64,000 bases of DNA from Streptomyces caniferus (lineage in GTDB: Bacteria > Actinomycetota > Actinomycetes > Streptomycetales > Streptomycetaceae). Under the pieces are notes generated by a model. The model did not search any database, had not been told where the DNA came from, and saw only the letters and a program-made list of their open reading frames with translations. The stretch spans positions 4,287,501 to 4,351,500 of the forward strand of contig NZ_BLIN01000005.1 of NCBI RefSeq assembly GCF_009811555.1. The letters run 5' to 3'. Numbering within the stretch: the first letter of the stretch is position 1; the number at the start of each line of letters is the position of its first letter. Position numbers and translations under genes: made by a program. Of the stretch, positions 44,876-52,513 are shown piece by piece.

Positions 44876-46600
44876 TCACTCCTCCTGCGGGGCCTCCCGC
44901 TCCGGGAAGTCCCCTGCGGAGGCGGTCATCCCGGGCGGGGTGTCGGCGAGCGCGGCCGCCACCTCCACCACGGCGGTGGTCCCGGCGGCGACCTGCCGCC
45001 AGGCGTCCGCCAGCGCCGCCGGCAGTTCGTCGGCGTCCGTCACCCGCCGGTAGCCCAGGCCGTAGGCGGCGGTCAGCCCCTCGGTGCCGGTCGGGCGGGG
45101 CCGGGTGAAGGCGAAGCGCGAGCCGTCGGGGGAGACCCGGTCGAGGTTGGACTGCAGCCAGCCGTAGCCGCCGTTGTCGAGGACGACGTAGAGGACGGCG
45201 ACGCCCGCGTCGGCGACGGTGGGCAGCTCGCCGCGGAAGAGGTTGAAGGCGCCGTCGCCGACCACCGCGACCACCGGCCGCCCGGCCGGTTCGGCCAGCC
45301 GTACGCCCACCGCGGCGGCCGCGCCGAAGCCGAGCGGGGTCTGCTCGCTGGGCACCACGGAACCGCCGCCGGACCCCAGCGACCAGTGCGGGAAGAAGTA
45401 CGACCACATGTCCTGCAGGCCGTTCTCCTGGACCAGGACCCGGTCGGCGGGGACGGCCCGGTCGAGGGCGGCGAGCACCCGGGCGACCGGCACGGCCCCC
45501 TCGCCCACCGTCTTGGCGGCCTCCTCGGCACGGTCCGCGGCGCGCTGCGCCAGCGCGGCCCGCGCGGCACGGACCCGCGCCGGCCAGGCGTCGGCGGGCC
45601 GGTGACCGGCCAGCAGCTCCGCCCAGCCGTCGACGATCCGTCCGGCGTCACCCAGCACATGGTCGCCGGGCCGCTCCATGACGAGATTCTCCTCGCCCAG
45701 CACCGCCTGGATCACCGGTAGTTGACCGGCGTCCTCCGGCCAGCCGAAGGTGGCCGTCTCCTCCAGGCGGCTGCCCAGCGCGATGACGAGGTCCGCCTCG
45801 CGCCACAGGGCGTCCATCGGGGCGACGGTGTAGAGGCCGCTGACGCCGCAGTGCAGCGGGTGGTCCTCGGCGACCGTGCCACGGCCTGAGGCAGTGCTGA
45901 AGAGCCCGGCGCCGAGCAGTTCGGCGAAGCGCTCGATGCGGCGGCCGGTGTTGCGGTGCCGGGCACCGCCGCCGACCAGCAGCAACGGCCGCTCGGCCGC
46001 GGCGATCCGCGCGGCGGTGGCGGCCAGCGCGTCCGGGTCGGGCGCCGGCCGCTGGGGCCCGACGGGGCGCCACGGCCGGCCGCGGGTGACCGGTTCGGCG
46101 GCGATCTGTTCGGCGAGCTCCAGATAGACGGGCCCCGGGGCACCGTTGACCGCGAGCGCCGCGGCCTTCTCCAGGGCGCCGGGCAGCCGCTCGGCATGGT
46201 CGACGCGGGTCGCCCACTTCACATACGGGCGGATCGCGGTCAGCTGGTCCAGCTCCTGGAAGGCGCCGGTGCCGAGCCGGTCGAGCCGGGTGCCGTCGGC
46301 GATGAGGATCAGCGGCACGCCGGCGGAGCGCGCCTCCAGGACGCCGGTGAGCGCATTGGTCAGCGCCGGCCCCTTGCCGATCACGCAGACGCCGGGGCGG
46401 CCCGCGGCGAGCGCGTAACCGGTCGCCATGAACAGGGCGTTGCGCTGGTCCCGGCAGAGCACCACCGTGGTGTCGGACCGTTCCAGCTCGCCGAGCAGCG
46501 CCATGTCGTCGCCGGGCAGCCCGAACACCACGTCGGTGCCCAGGTGGTGGAGGTGGTCCGCGATCGCGGCCCAGGCGGTGGGGTGGGTGGTGGGGGTCAT
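44876..46600 (-). CDS. Thiamin-diphosphate enzyme (acetolactate synthase/decarboxylase-like)
   Basis: This is a 574-residue protein with the three-domain ThDP fold. The ThDP/Mg motif is VGDGAFNLF (447-455) to LDNGGYG (474-480), where the usual NN is NG. The central FAD/NAD-like domain has LLVGGGARH. The N-terminal pyrimidine domain has GLPGDDMALL and the block where the family has the catalytic glutamate (RHEQ), but here it reads CRDQ with D51. This change may alter or abolish classical cofactor activation. The ATG overlaps the aldehyde-dehydrogenase-like stop (ATGA). It could form or cleave a C-C bond in the acyl chain; the reaction is not known. Confidence 0.8.
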   Translation of the reverse strand: MTPTTHPTAWAAIADHLHHLGTDVVFGLPGDDMALLGELERSDTTVVLCRDQRNALFMATGYALAAGRPGVCVIGKGPALTNALTGVLEARSAGVPLILIADGTRLDRLGTGAFQELDQLTAIRPYVKWATRVDHAERLPGALEKAAALAVNGAPGPVYLELAEQIAAEPVTRGRPWRPVGPQRPAPDPDALAATAARIAAAERPLLLVGGGARHRNTGRRIERFAELLGAGLFSTASGRGTVAEDHPLHCGVSGLYTVAPMDALWREADLVIALGSRLEETATFGWPEDAGQLPVIQAVLGEENLVMERPGDHVLGDAGRIVDGWAELLAGHRPADAWPARVRAARAALAQRAADRAEEAAKTVGEGAVPVARVLAALDRAVPADRVLVQENGLQDMWSYFFPHWSLGSGGGSVVPSEQTPLGFGAAAAVGVRLAEPAGRPVVAVVGDGAFNLFRGELPTVADAGVAVLYVVLDNGGYGWLQSNLDRVSPDGSRFAFTRPRPTGTEGLTAAYGLGYRRVTDADELPAALADAWRQVAAGTTAVVEVAAALADTPPGMTASAGDFPEREAPQEE

Positions 46601-47838
46601 CGGCCGGCTCCCGGACGGTGGGCGGCGACGGCCTGGGAGATCAGGACGGGCTCGGCCCGTACGTCCTCGCCGTCGGCGATGTAGTTGGCCATCCGGCCGT
46701 AGCCGCCGAACGGGGCGTTGCCGTTGTCGATGGAGAGCAGGGTGGTGTCGAGGGTGACGGTGGTGCGCCGGCGCAGCGCCTCGACGAGGCGGGGGGCGTG
46801 GCCGTAGACGCTGGAGCCCAGGGCGCGTTCGGTGAACATGCCCGTGGTGAGGGTCGCGGCGAGCGCGTCCTCGTCCCGGTAGCCGGCGACGTTGAAGATC
46901 GGGGCGAAGAACTCCGGTACATGGGTGCGCGGGGTGACCTCCGCACCGACGACGACGGTGGGATCGAGCCGCCGGCCGCGGAAGTCGACGTGCCCGCCGT
47001 GCACGATGCCGCCGCGGTTGCGGGCGAGGAACTGCGCGCCGTCCTCCAGCGCGCTCTCGTAGAAGATCGGCCCGAAGTCGGCGTCCGGGTCGGTGTACGG
47101 GCCGTAGCGCAGCCCCTTCAGCTCGCTGACCAACGCGTCGACGAAGGGGTCGAGCAGCGACTCGTGGACGGTGAACAGGTCGGGGCCCAGGCAGTCCTGG
47201 CCGGTGTTGAGGACCCGGATGGCGATGGCGTCGCGGGCCGCCTGTTCGACGTCCGCGCCCGGGGCGACGACGAACGGGTTGACGCCGGAGCCGAGGAAGA
47301 GGAAGAGCTGCCCGGGGGCGAGCTGGGCGCGGATCTGTTCGGCGTTGGTGTAGGCGCCGGTGAAGACGACGACATCGGCGGGGCGCACGTCCTCCTGCAG
47401 GAACTCCCGCTGGCTGGCGCCGGTGAGGGTGATGGGCAGGCCGTGCTGCTCGGCGAGCAGGGTGTGCAGCCGGCGCATCTGGTCCTTGACCCGGCTGGAG
47501 GGGCGGAAGGCCAGCCGGTCGGTGTAGAGCGCCGGGACCAGGAGGTAGAGGGCGTAGGAGTAGAGGATGACGTTCGACGGCATGAAGGCGGCCAGCCGGG
47601 GGACCCGGCCGGGACGGTGGGCGGCCACCTCGTCCAGGGCCCCGTCGAGGGTGGCGATGGTCGACTCGATCTCGTAGCGCGCGGCGCGGTGGGTCGAGAT
47701 CTCGCACAGCAGCTCGTGCACGGTACCGGCGTCGTTCACCAGGAAGTCCCGGACCCGGTGCACGGCTGCCGCGCGCCGGGTGTCGGTGCTGTCCTCCGGC
47801 TCGGCGGCCACGGTCGGCCATGCGGGAGCGGAGCTCAT
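46597..47838 (-). CDS. Aldehyde-dehydrogenase-superfamily protein, possibly acyl-thioester reductase
   Basis: This is a 413-residue protein, shorter than typical ALDHs (~480). The catalytic cysteine is C216 in NTGQDCLGPD. The region that normally carries the general-base glutamate (LELGGK) is LFLGSGVNPF, so that glutamate is absent, as in some CoA-acylating or non-oxidising members. The C-terminal FFAPIFNVAGY and GNAPFGGYG blocks are conserved. GAGGAGGGACAT precedes the ATG. It is the first gene of a two-gene operon with the ThDP enzyme and diverges from the second XRE regulator. Reduction of an acyl thioester to an aldehyde is a reasonable guess. Confidence 0.77.
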   Translation of the reverse strand: MSSAPAWPTVAAEPEDSTDTRRAAAVHRVRDFLVNDAGTVHELLCEISTHRAARYEIESTIATLDGALDEVAAHRPGRVPRLAAFMPSNVILYSYALYLLVPALYTDRLAFRPSSRVKDQMRRLHTLLAEQHGLPITLTGASQREFLQEDVRPADVVVFTGAYTNAEQIRAQLAPGQLFLFLGSGVNPFVVAPGADVEQAARDAIAIRVLNTGQDCLGPDLFTVHESLLDPFVDALVSELKGLRYGPYTDPDADFGPIFYESALEDGAQFLARNRGGIVHGGHVDFRGRRLDPTVVVGAEVTPRTHVPEFFAPIFNVAGYRDEDALAATLTTGMFTERALGSSVYGHAPRLVEALRRRTTVTLDTTLLSIDNGNAPFGGYGRMANYIADGEDVRAEPVLISQAVAAHRPGAGR

Positions 47839-47884
47839 ATGTCCCTCCTCGGGGCGTAGTCCATGGAGGGTCAGCGTCAGCCAA

Positions 47885-48079
47885 TTGTCATTTATTGTCA
47901 AGTAAAGTCATTGCACTCGACTGGCTCATATGACAAGCGACCCCGCCTCCGACGGCTCCGCGAGGCCCCCCAGGGCCCCGTCCTCGCTGGCACTGGGCCA
48001 CGAGCTGGCCTCTCATCTGTCGTAATGCACCCGCACCGGCAACGGGAATACTTAGCTCCGTAAGTGACAAAAAATGACT
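47885..48079. promoter_or_regulatory. Divergent promoter region with TTGTCA/TGAC elements
   Basis: This is AT-richer than its surroundings. It holds TTGTCA twice (47885 and 47895), AGTCA at 47906, ATGACA at 47930, GTGAC at 48064 and ATGACT at 48074. The half-sites match those in front of the ketosynthase and enoyl-reductase genes. Confidence 0.5.
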
Positions 48080-48127
48080 CCTGGCGCGGAACCGGGCCGT
48101 CCACAGGCACCCCTCGGCGGGCCTCCG

Positions 48128-49495
48128 ATGAGTAGAATCGCGGTCATCACATGCCCTCGGTCCGCAGCGTCCGCGCCCCCGTCACCGTCCGTCCGCCCCA
48201 CTCGACTGCGAGCGATTTTCTTGACGATTGAGCAGCCTGCTTTCGGTAAGCGAGTGCGGGAGGTCCGGCGCGCTCAGGGTCTGTCCCAGGGGGACCTCGC
48301 CGGGGACGACCTCTCCCCCAGCTATGTCTCGCTGGTCGAGAACGGCCGCAGAATCCCCGGCGCCAAGATCGCCCGGTCCATCGCGGAACGTCTCGGCACG
48401 ACGGTCGAGGCGCTGTGCGCCACCGACGAGCCCGGCGACCGGCTGACCCTGCGCCTCGGCCTGGTCGGCCAGTTGGTGGCCGCCCGCTCCAGCCAGCTGG
48501 CCGGTGACTGGCCGGCGGCCCGGCGGCAGCTGGAGTCCGTGGTGGAGCAGGCCGGCACCGGCCAGGACGAGGTGCGCTGGGAGGCGCGCTGGGAACTCGC
48601 CACCGTCCTGGGGCGGCTCGACGACCCGGCCCGCCACGAAGCGGCGCTGCGGCAGCTGCTCGACGATCCGCTCACCCGCTCCGCGCCCGTGCTGCACGCC
48701 CGCGTCGCCGTCGAACTCGCCCAACTGCTGCGCGCCGCGGGCCGCCTCTCGGACGGGGTCCGCTTCGCCGAGGAGGCGGTCCGGGTCACCGGCGAGCTGG
48801 AGCCCGGCCGCCCGGAGCGGGCACAGGCCCGGGTGGCGCTGCTGTCGGTGTCCGTCGACAGCGGGGAGTGGAGCCGCGCCGAACAGCTCGGCACGGAGCT
48901 GCAGACGGAGGTCGCCCCGCTCCCCGCCGGTGAACTGCGGGCGAGTGCGCTGTGGGCGGTGGCCGGCGCGCAGTATCTCGGCGGGCATCCGGACCGGGCG
49001 CTGGAGCTGCTGGCCGAGGCGGAGCAGCTGCTCGCCGCGACGGACGGGATGCGGCTGCGGCTGCGGCTGGCCCGCGCCCGCACGCTGCTGGCGCTCGCGG
49101 CGGGCCCGCCGGAGGAGGCCGACGCCCTGCTGGAACGGGCCCGGCAGGCCGCCGCGCTCGTCGACACCCCGTCCGGCCGGACCTGGCTGGCCGTCCTGGA
49201 GACGGCCGCGGCGCTGCGCCACGGCAAGGCGACGGCGGCCGCCGGGCACGCCGCCGCGATCGATCCCGATGTCGCCGCGCTGACGCCCCTCGACCGTGCC
49301 CGCTGCCTGCTCCACCTCGCCCGTGCCCATCGCGCGGACGGCGGCGAGGAGGCCGCGGAGGCCGGCTTCAAGGAGGCCGCCGAGGGCTACGAGAAGGCCG
49401 GCGCCTTCCGGCTGGCGCTGGAGAGCTGGCGCGAGCTGAGCGCCGGCGGCCGTACGGGCGAGGGGCCCGATCCGCACGCCGTGCTCATGCCCTAG
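48128..49495 (+). CDS. XRE-family regulator with TPR-like C-terminal region (2)
   Basis: This is a paralogue of the regulator at 41473-42720. The helix-turn-helix (FGKRVREVRRAQGLSQGDLA, SPSYVSLVENGRRIPGA) is followed by ~350 residues of Ala/Leu-rich helical repeats. The start is uncertain: ATG 48128 gives 455 residues but no ribosome site; TTG 48221 would give 424 residues with the same short N terminus as the paralogue and may be the real one. The 3' end overlaps the convergent phosphopantetheinyl-transferase-like gene by 11 bases. A role in the lipopeptide locus is likely from position and shared upstream elements. Confidence 0.8.
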   Translation: MSRIAVITCPRSAASAPPSPSVRPTRLRAIFLTIEQPAFGKRVREVRRAQGLSQGDLAGDDLSPSYVSLVENGRRIPGAKIARSIAERLGTTVEALCATDEPGDRLTLRLGLVGQLVAARSSQLAGDWPAARRQLESVVEQAGTGQDEVRWEARWELATVLGRLDDPARHEAALRQLLDDPLTRSAPVLHARVAVELAQLLRAAGRLSDGVRFAEEAVRVTGELEPGRPERAQARVALLSVSVDSGEWSRAEQLGTELQTEVAPLPAGELRASALWAVAGAQYLGGHPDRALELLAEAEQLLAATDGMRLRLRLARARTLLALAAGPPEEADALLERARQAAALVDTPSGRTWLAVLETAAALRHGKATAAAGHAAAIDPDVAALTPLDRARCLLHLARAHRADGGEEAAEAGFKEAAEGYEKAGAFRLALESWRELSAGGRTGEGPDPHAVLMP

Positions 49496-50306
49496 CGGTG
49501 TCGGTGGCCTGGGCGCCGCTGCCCGTTCCGGACGCCGGGCCGAGGTGCGCATCGGCCGGTGTGCCGAGGGAGCCGGCCCGCCAGAGCCGGACCCCGGGCA
49601 CCGGGGCCGGGGTCGCCGCGCAGGCCACGGTCTGCGGGCCCACGGGCAGCTCGCGTACGTGGGCGGTGCCGCCGGGGCGCGCGGGGGCACCGGGACGTGC
49701 CGGGGAACCGGGGATCACGATCTTGCCCTCCGGCGCGCCGCTCAGCGCGTCGATCGCGTCGGCGGCGGCCAGCTCGCCCCGGCCGGTCAGCCGCAGCGCC
49801 GCTTCCTTCCGGGTCCACAGCCGGGCCAGTCGCCGCGCCCGCATCCCCGCCGGAGCCTCCTGGACGTAGCCGCGCTCCAACGCGGTGAAGGGAAGCAGCA
49901 GTTCGCCGACCGGTCCGCGCGGCACGGTGTGCACGGACAGGGCCACCGGGAGGTCCCGGATCAGGGCCAGGAACTGCCGGCCCGGGTCCCCGCCGGCGTC
50001 GAGGCAAAGGCGGATGCCCGGAGGCCGGCCGACGGCGGCGGGCGGTTCTGCGCACACCGGTCGGCCGAAGCCGTCCCGGGTCACCCGAATATCGCTCGGG
50101 GAGCAATGCAGCAGTCGTCCCAGAAATGCCGTCAAACAGTCGGGATGTCGAATGTCAACGGGGACGTTCGAGAATATATGTAAACAGCCGTCGGCTAATT
50201 CAGATGAGCGGGACGGATCCCAACTGGCGCCCTCTCGGGCTGCGTTGGCCGGGCTGCCGTCATGGTTGAGCGAATGCGCGCCACAGGAAGGCTGTTCCCC
50301 CCGCAT
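49485..50306 (-). CDS. 4'-Phosphopantetheinyl transferase-like protein with two TTA codons
   Basis: This is a 273-residue Sfp-superfamily protein. It has GFGRPVC, like the family G-x-GKP block, and the helix motif RLWTRKEAALRLTGRGE. The magnesium-binding G(V/I)D(V/I)E block appears as ALSVHTVPR, so both acidic ligands are replaced (Ser and His). A ~60-residue Gly/Pro-rich tail is unusual. The ATG at 50306 has GAGGGGATCT upstream. Codons at 50196-50198 and 50181-50183 are TTA, making it bldA-dependent, and the N-terminal third is AT-richer than its neighbours. It may serve the ACP next door or be inactive. Confidence 0.72.
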   Translation of the reverse strand: MRGEQPSCGAHSLNHDGSPANAAREGASWDPSRSSELADGCLHIFSNVPVDIRHPDCLTAFLGRLLHCSPSDIRVTRDGFGRPVCAEPPAAVGRPPGIRLCLDAGGDPGRQFLALIRDLPVALSVHTVPRGPVGELLLPFTALERGYVQEAPAGMRARRLARLWTRKEAALRLTGRGELAAADAIDALSGAPEGKIVIPGSPARPGAPARPGGTAHVRELPVGPQTVACAATPAPVPGVRLWRAGSLGTPADAHLGPASGTGSGAQATDTARA

Positions 50307-50592
50307 AGATCCCCTCGCACCATGTCTCCTTTCCGGACCGGTCACGTCCGAGAAAGCAGTGCACTGAGTCGATTAGATTTACCCTCCGGAGAGCCTCAAG
50401 GTAACCCTGGTCTATGCCTGCGTCAACAAGCGACGACCGAAAATCAACTTCGGTTTACCCGGGGGCATTACGAGATTTCGCCAACGTGAGACCGGGCACG
50501 ACGCGGTGAACGCCCGGCGACCTCAAGTCGAGGACCGGCCGATGGTCGGGCGACGGCAATCTGACTCTTATTCATATCCCTTGTGCGGATGC
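50307..50592. other. Intergenic region between PPTase-like and ACP genes (both minus strand)
   Basis: This ~290-base AT-richer gap holds the promoter of the phosphopantetheinyl-transferase-like gene. Short AT-containing stretches (for example 50370-50480) contrast with the genome average. No gene is seen. Confidence 0.4.
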
Positions 50593-50624
50593 GCTTCTGC
50601 CGGTGTGGCGGCGCCGGCAGAAGC
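50593..50624. terminator. Intrinsic terminator of the ACP gene
   Basis: A perfect 11-bp stem GCTTCTGCCGG/CCGGCAGAAGC with a 10-base loop lies 20 bases after the ACP stop. Confidence 0.85.
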
Positions 50625-50644
50625 ACCGCGGCCGGGGCCCTCCC

Positions 50645-50908
50645 TCAGGACGCCGACTGCTTCTCCACCCTGATCACTATGTCCAAAACCGTGCGCATGT
50701 CCTTCATCTCCTCTTCGGGCAGGGCGACGCCGAAGCGCTCCTCCGCCACCACGATGACCTCGGCCATCGCGAGCGAGTCCACGTCCAACTCCTCGACCAG
50801 GGACTTCTCTTCGGTCACGTCGGCGGGGACCACGCCGGCCACCTCGTGCAGGATCTCGGCGAGTTGAGCAACGATCTCTTCGCGGGTCGGGACGGTCGGG
50901 ACGGTCAT
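50645..50908 (-). CDS. Acyl carrier protein
   Basis: This is an 87-residue ACP with the phosphopantetheine serine at S45 in ELDVDSLAMAEV. Acidic helices on both sides (EEIVAQLAEILHEVAG and EEEMKDMRTVLDIVIRVE) match fatty-acid-type carriers. AGAGGTGACCGTC precedes the ATG at 50908. It is transcribed alone and diverges from the enoyl-reductase operon across a 340-base region with TGACT repeats. It probably carries the acyl chain extended by the ketosynthase at 39.5 kb and released by the GNAT. Confidence 0.92.
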   Translation of the reverse strand: MTVPTVPTREEIVAQLAEILHEVAGVVPADVTEEKSLVEELDVDSLAMAEVIVVAEERFGVALPEEEMKDMRTVLDIVIRVEKQSAS

Positions 50909-51247
50909 GACGGTCACCTCTCTGTGGAGTGCGGGCGGTTCGGGCGGAGCGTGCGGCCGGGGGCGTGCGGAGCGGTTGCGGCGTACGCGGCGGCCTGCGG
51001 CGAAGCGGGACGGCGCCGCACGGCCCGGCATCCCGGCGCGTGGGGCGGCATCGGCAGCGGCGCGCTCCGGCGCGGCGTCCGCCTCTCCGTGACATCGAAG
51101 TCATTTCCATGACTACACTTGACTGTTCTAGTCAACTGGAGGTCCGATATGTTGTCAACGACTTCCTTTCAAGACCAAGCCAGGACAATGCTTCTGAGTT
51201 GTGTTCAGTGACTCCGAAGTCGTGAACGAGTCAGACGGAGGAACCGC
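50909..51247. promoter_or_regulatory. Divergent ACP / enoyl-reductase control region
   Basis: This contains AGTCAT-N4-ATGACT at 51099-51114 and TTGACT-N5-AGTCAA at 51119-51135, only four bases apart, followed by further TGACT-type elements to about 51236. The half-site and 5-bp spacer repeat the KS-promoter element at 40910-40928. It probably binds one of the XRE/TPR regulators. Confidence 0.6.
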
Positions 51248-52018
51248 ATGAGCGGTCTGCTCGACGGAAAGCAGCTGGTCGTCACCGGTGTGATCACCGA
51301 AAGCTCGATCGCCTACGCGGTGGCACGGCTCGCCCAGGAAGAGGGCGCCAAGATCGTCCTCACGGCCTACGGACGGCCGAGTCTGGTCGCCCGGCTCGCC
51401 CGGCGGCTGCCGGAAGAGCCGCCCGTGGTGGAGCTGGACGTCACGGACGAAGCGCAGCTCAGCACCCTCGCCGACCGGGTCGGTGAGCACCTCGACGGCG
51501 TCGACGGCGTGCTGCACTCGGTCGCCAACGCCCCGGCCGCCTGCCTGGACGGCGGCTTCCTGACCGCACCGTGGCGCGATGTGTCCGCCGCCCTGCACAC
51601 CTCGACGTACTCCCTGGTGGCACTGACCATGGCCTGCCGGCCGCTGCTCCGCCCCCGGGCCTCCGTCGTCGGCGTCGACTTCGACGCCTCGCGCGCCTGG
51701 CCCGGCTACGACTGGATGGGCGTCGCCAAGGCGGGACTGGAGGCCTGCTCCCGCTATCTGGCGCGCGACCTCGGCGGCGAGGGCATCCGGGCCAACCTCG
51801 TCGCGGCCGGTCCGCTGCGCACCCTGGCCGCGCGCGGTATCGGCGGGGACGGCCCGTCCTTCGAGAAGAGCTGGGCGACCCGCGCCCCGCTCGGCTGGGA
51901 TCCGCAGGACGCCGAGCCGGTCGCCCGTACCTGCGTGGCGCTGCTGTCGGACTGGCTGCCCGCCACCACCGGCGAGATCGTGCACGCCGACGGCGGCCAC
52001 CACATGATCGGCGACTGA
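51248..52018 (+). CDS. Enoyl-ACP reductase, InhA/FabI type
   Basis: This is a 256-residue SDR-fold reductase close to InhA. The NADH-binding segment is VTGVITESSIAYAVARLAQEEGA, and the catalytic pair is Y154 and K161 (YDWMGVAKAGLEA), with the same spacing as InhA Y158/K165. The C-terminal GGHHM is typical. GGAGGAACCGC precedes the ATG. It reduces trans-2-enoyl-ACP in the last step of an elongation cycle. With MaoC and an acyl ligase just downstream, it forms a private fatty-acid elongation set; a dedicated ketoreductase is not visible. Confidence 0.9.
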   Translation: MSGLLDGKQLVVTGVITESSIAYAVARLAQEEGAKIVLTAYGRPSLVARLARRLPEEPPVVELDVTDEAQLSTLADRVGEHLDGVDGVLHSVANAPAACLDGGFLTAPWRDVSAALHTSTYSLVALTMACRPLLRPRASVVGVDFDASRAWPGYDWMGVAKAGLEACSRYLARDLGGEGIRANLVAAGPLRTLAARGIGGDGPSFEKSWATRAPLGWDPQDAEPVARTCVALLSDWLPATTGEIVHADGGHHMIGD

Positions 52019-52024
52019 GCGGCG

Positions 52025-52513
52025 ATGACGGACAGAGCGGCGGCGCCCACCACCCTGCGCTGCGGCCCGTACCCCATCGAGCGGGCGCGGATCGCCGCCT
52101 TCGCCGCCGCGCTCGGCGACCCCCACCCCGCTTACACGGACCCGGCCGCCGCCCGCGCCCTCGGCCACCCGGACGTCATCGCTCCGCCCACCTACCTGGC
52201 CACCCTGGCCGGCCATGCCGAGGACCGACTCCTCGCGGAACAGACCGGCTTCACGACCACCGAGGGCGTCGTCCACCGCACGCAGACACTGCGCCACACC
52301 CGCCCCGCACACGCCGGTGACGTCCTGCACGCGACCGTGCGCCTCGCCGCGGCCACCACCCTCGCCGGCCGCCCCCTCCTCACCCTCGACTGCACGTTCC
52401 GGGACGAGCACGGCGCCCCGGTGGCCACCACCACCTCCTCGCTGCTGTGCCCGGCCGCCGACCCGCGGCCCGCCCGGCACCCGCTCGACTCCACGGGATC
52501 GGAGCACCCATGA
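52025..52513 (+). CDS. MaoC-like (HadA-type) 3-hydroxyacyl dehydratase
   Basis: This is a 162-residue hot-dog fold protein of the FAS1-dehydratase/MaoC group. ALGDPHPAYTDPAAARALGHPDVIAPPTYLATLAG is the N-terminal signature of HadA-like proteins, which lack or share the catalytic His/Asp with a partner. The HxxD-like pair may be incomplete, so it might work as a homodimer or with a housekeeping partner. It starts six bases after the reductase stop and its own stop overlaps the ligase start (ATGA). It should dehydrate the 3-hydroxyacyl-ACP intermediate. Confidence 0.78.
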   Translation: MTDRAAAPTTLRCGPYPIERARIAAFAAALGDPHPAYTDPAAARALGHPDVIAPPTYLATLAGHAEDRLLAEQTGFTTTEGVVHRTQTLRHTRPAHAGDVLHATVRLAAATTLAGRPLLTLDCTFRDEHGAPVATTTSSLLCPAADPRPARHPLDSTGSEHP

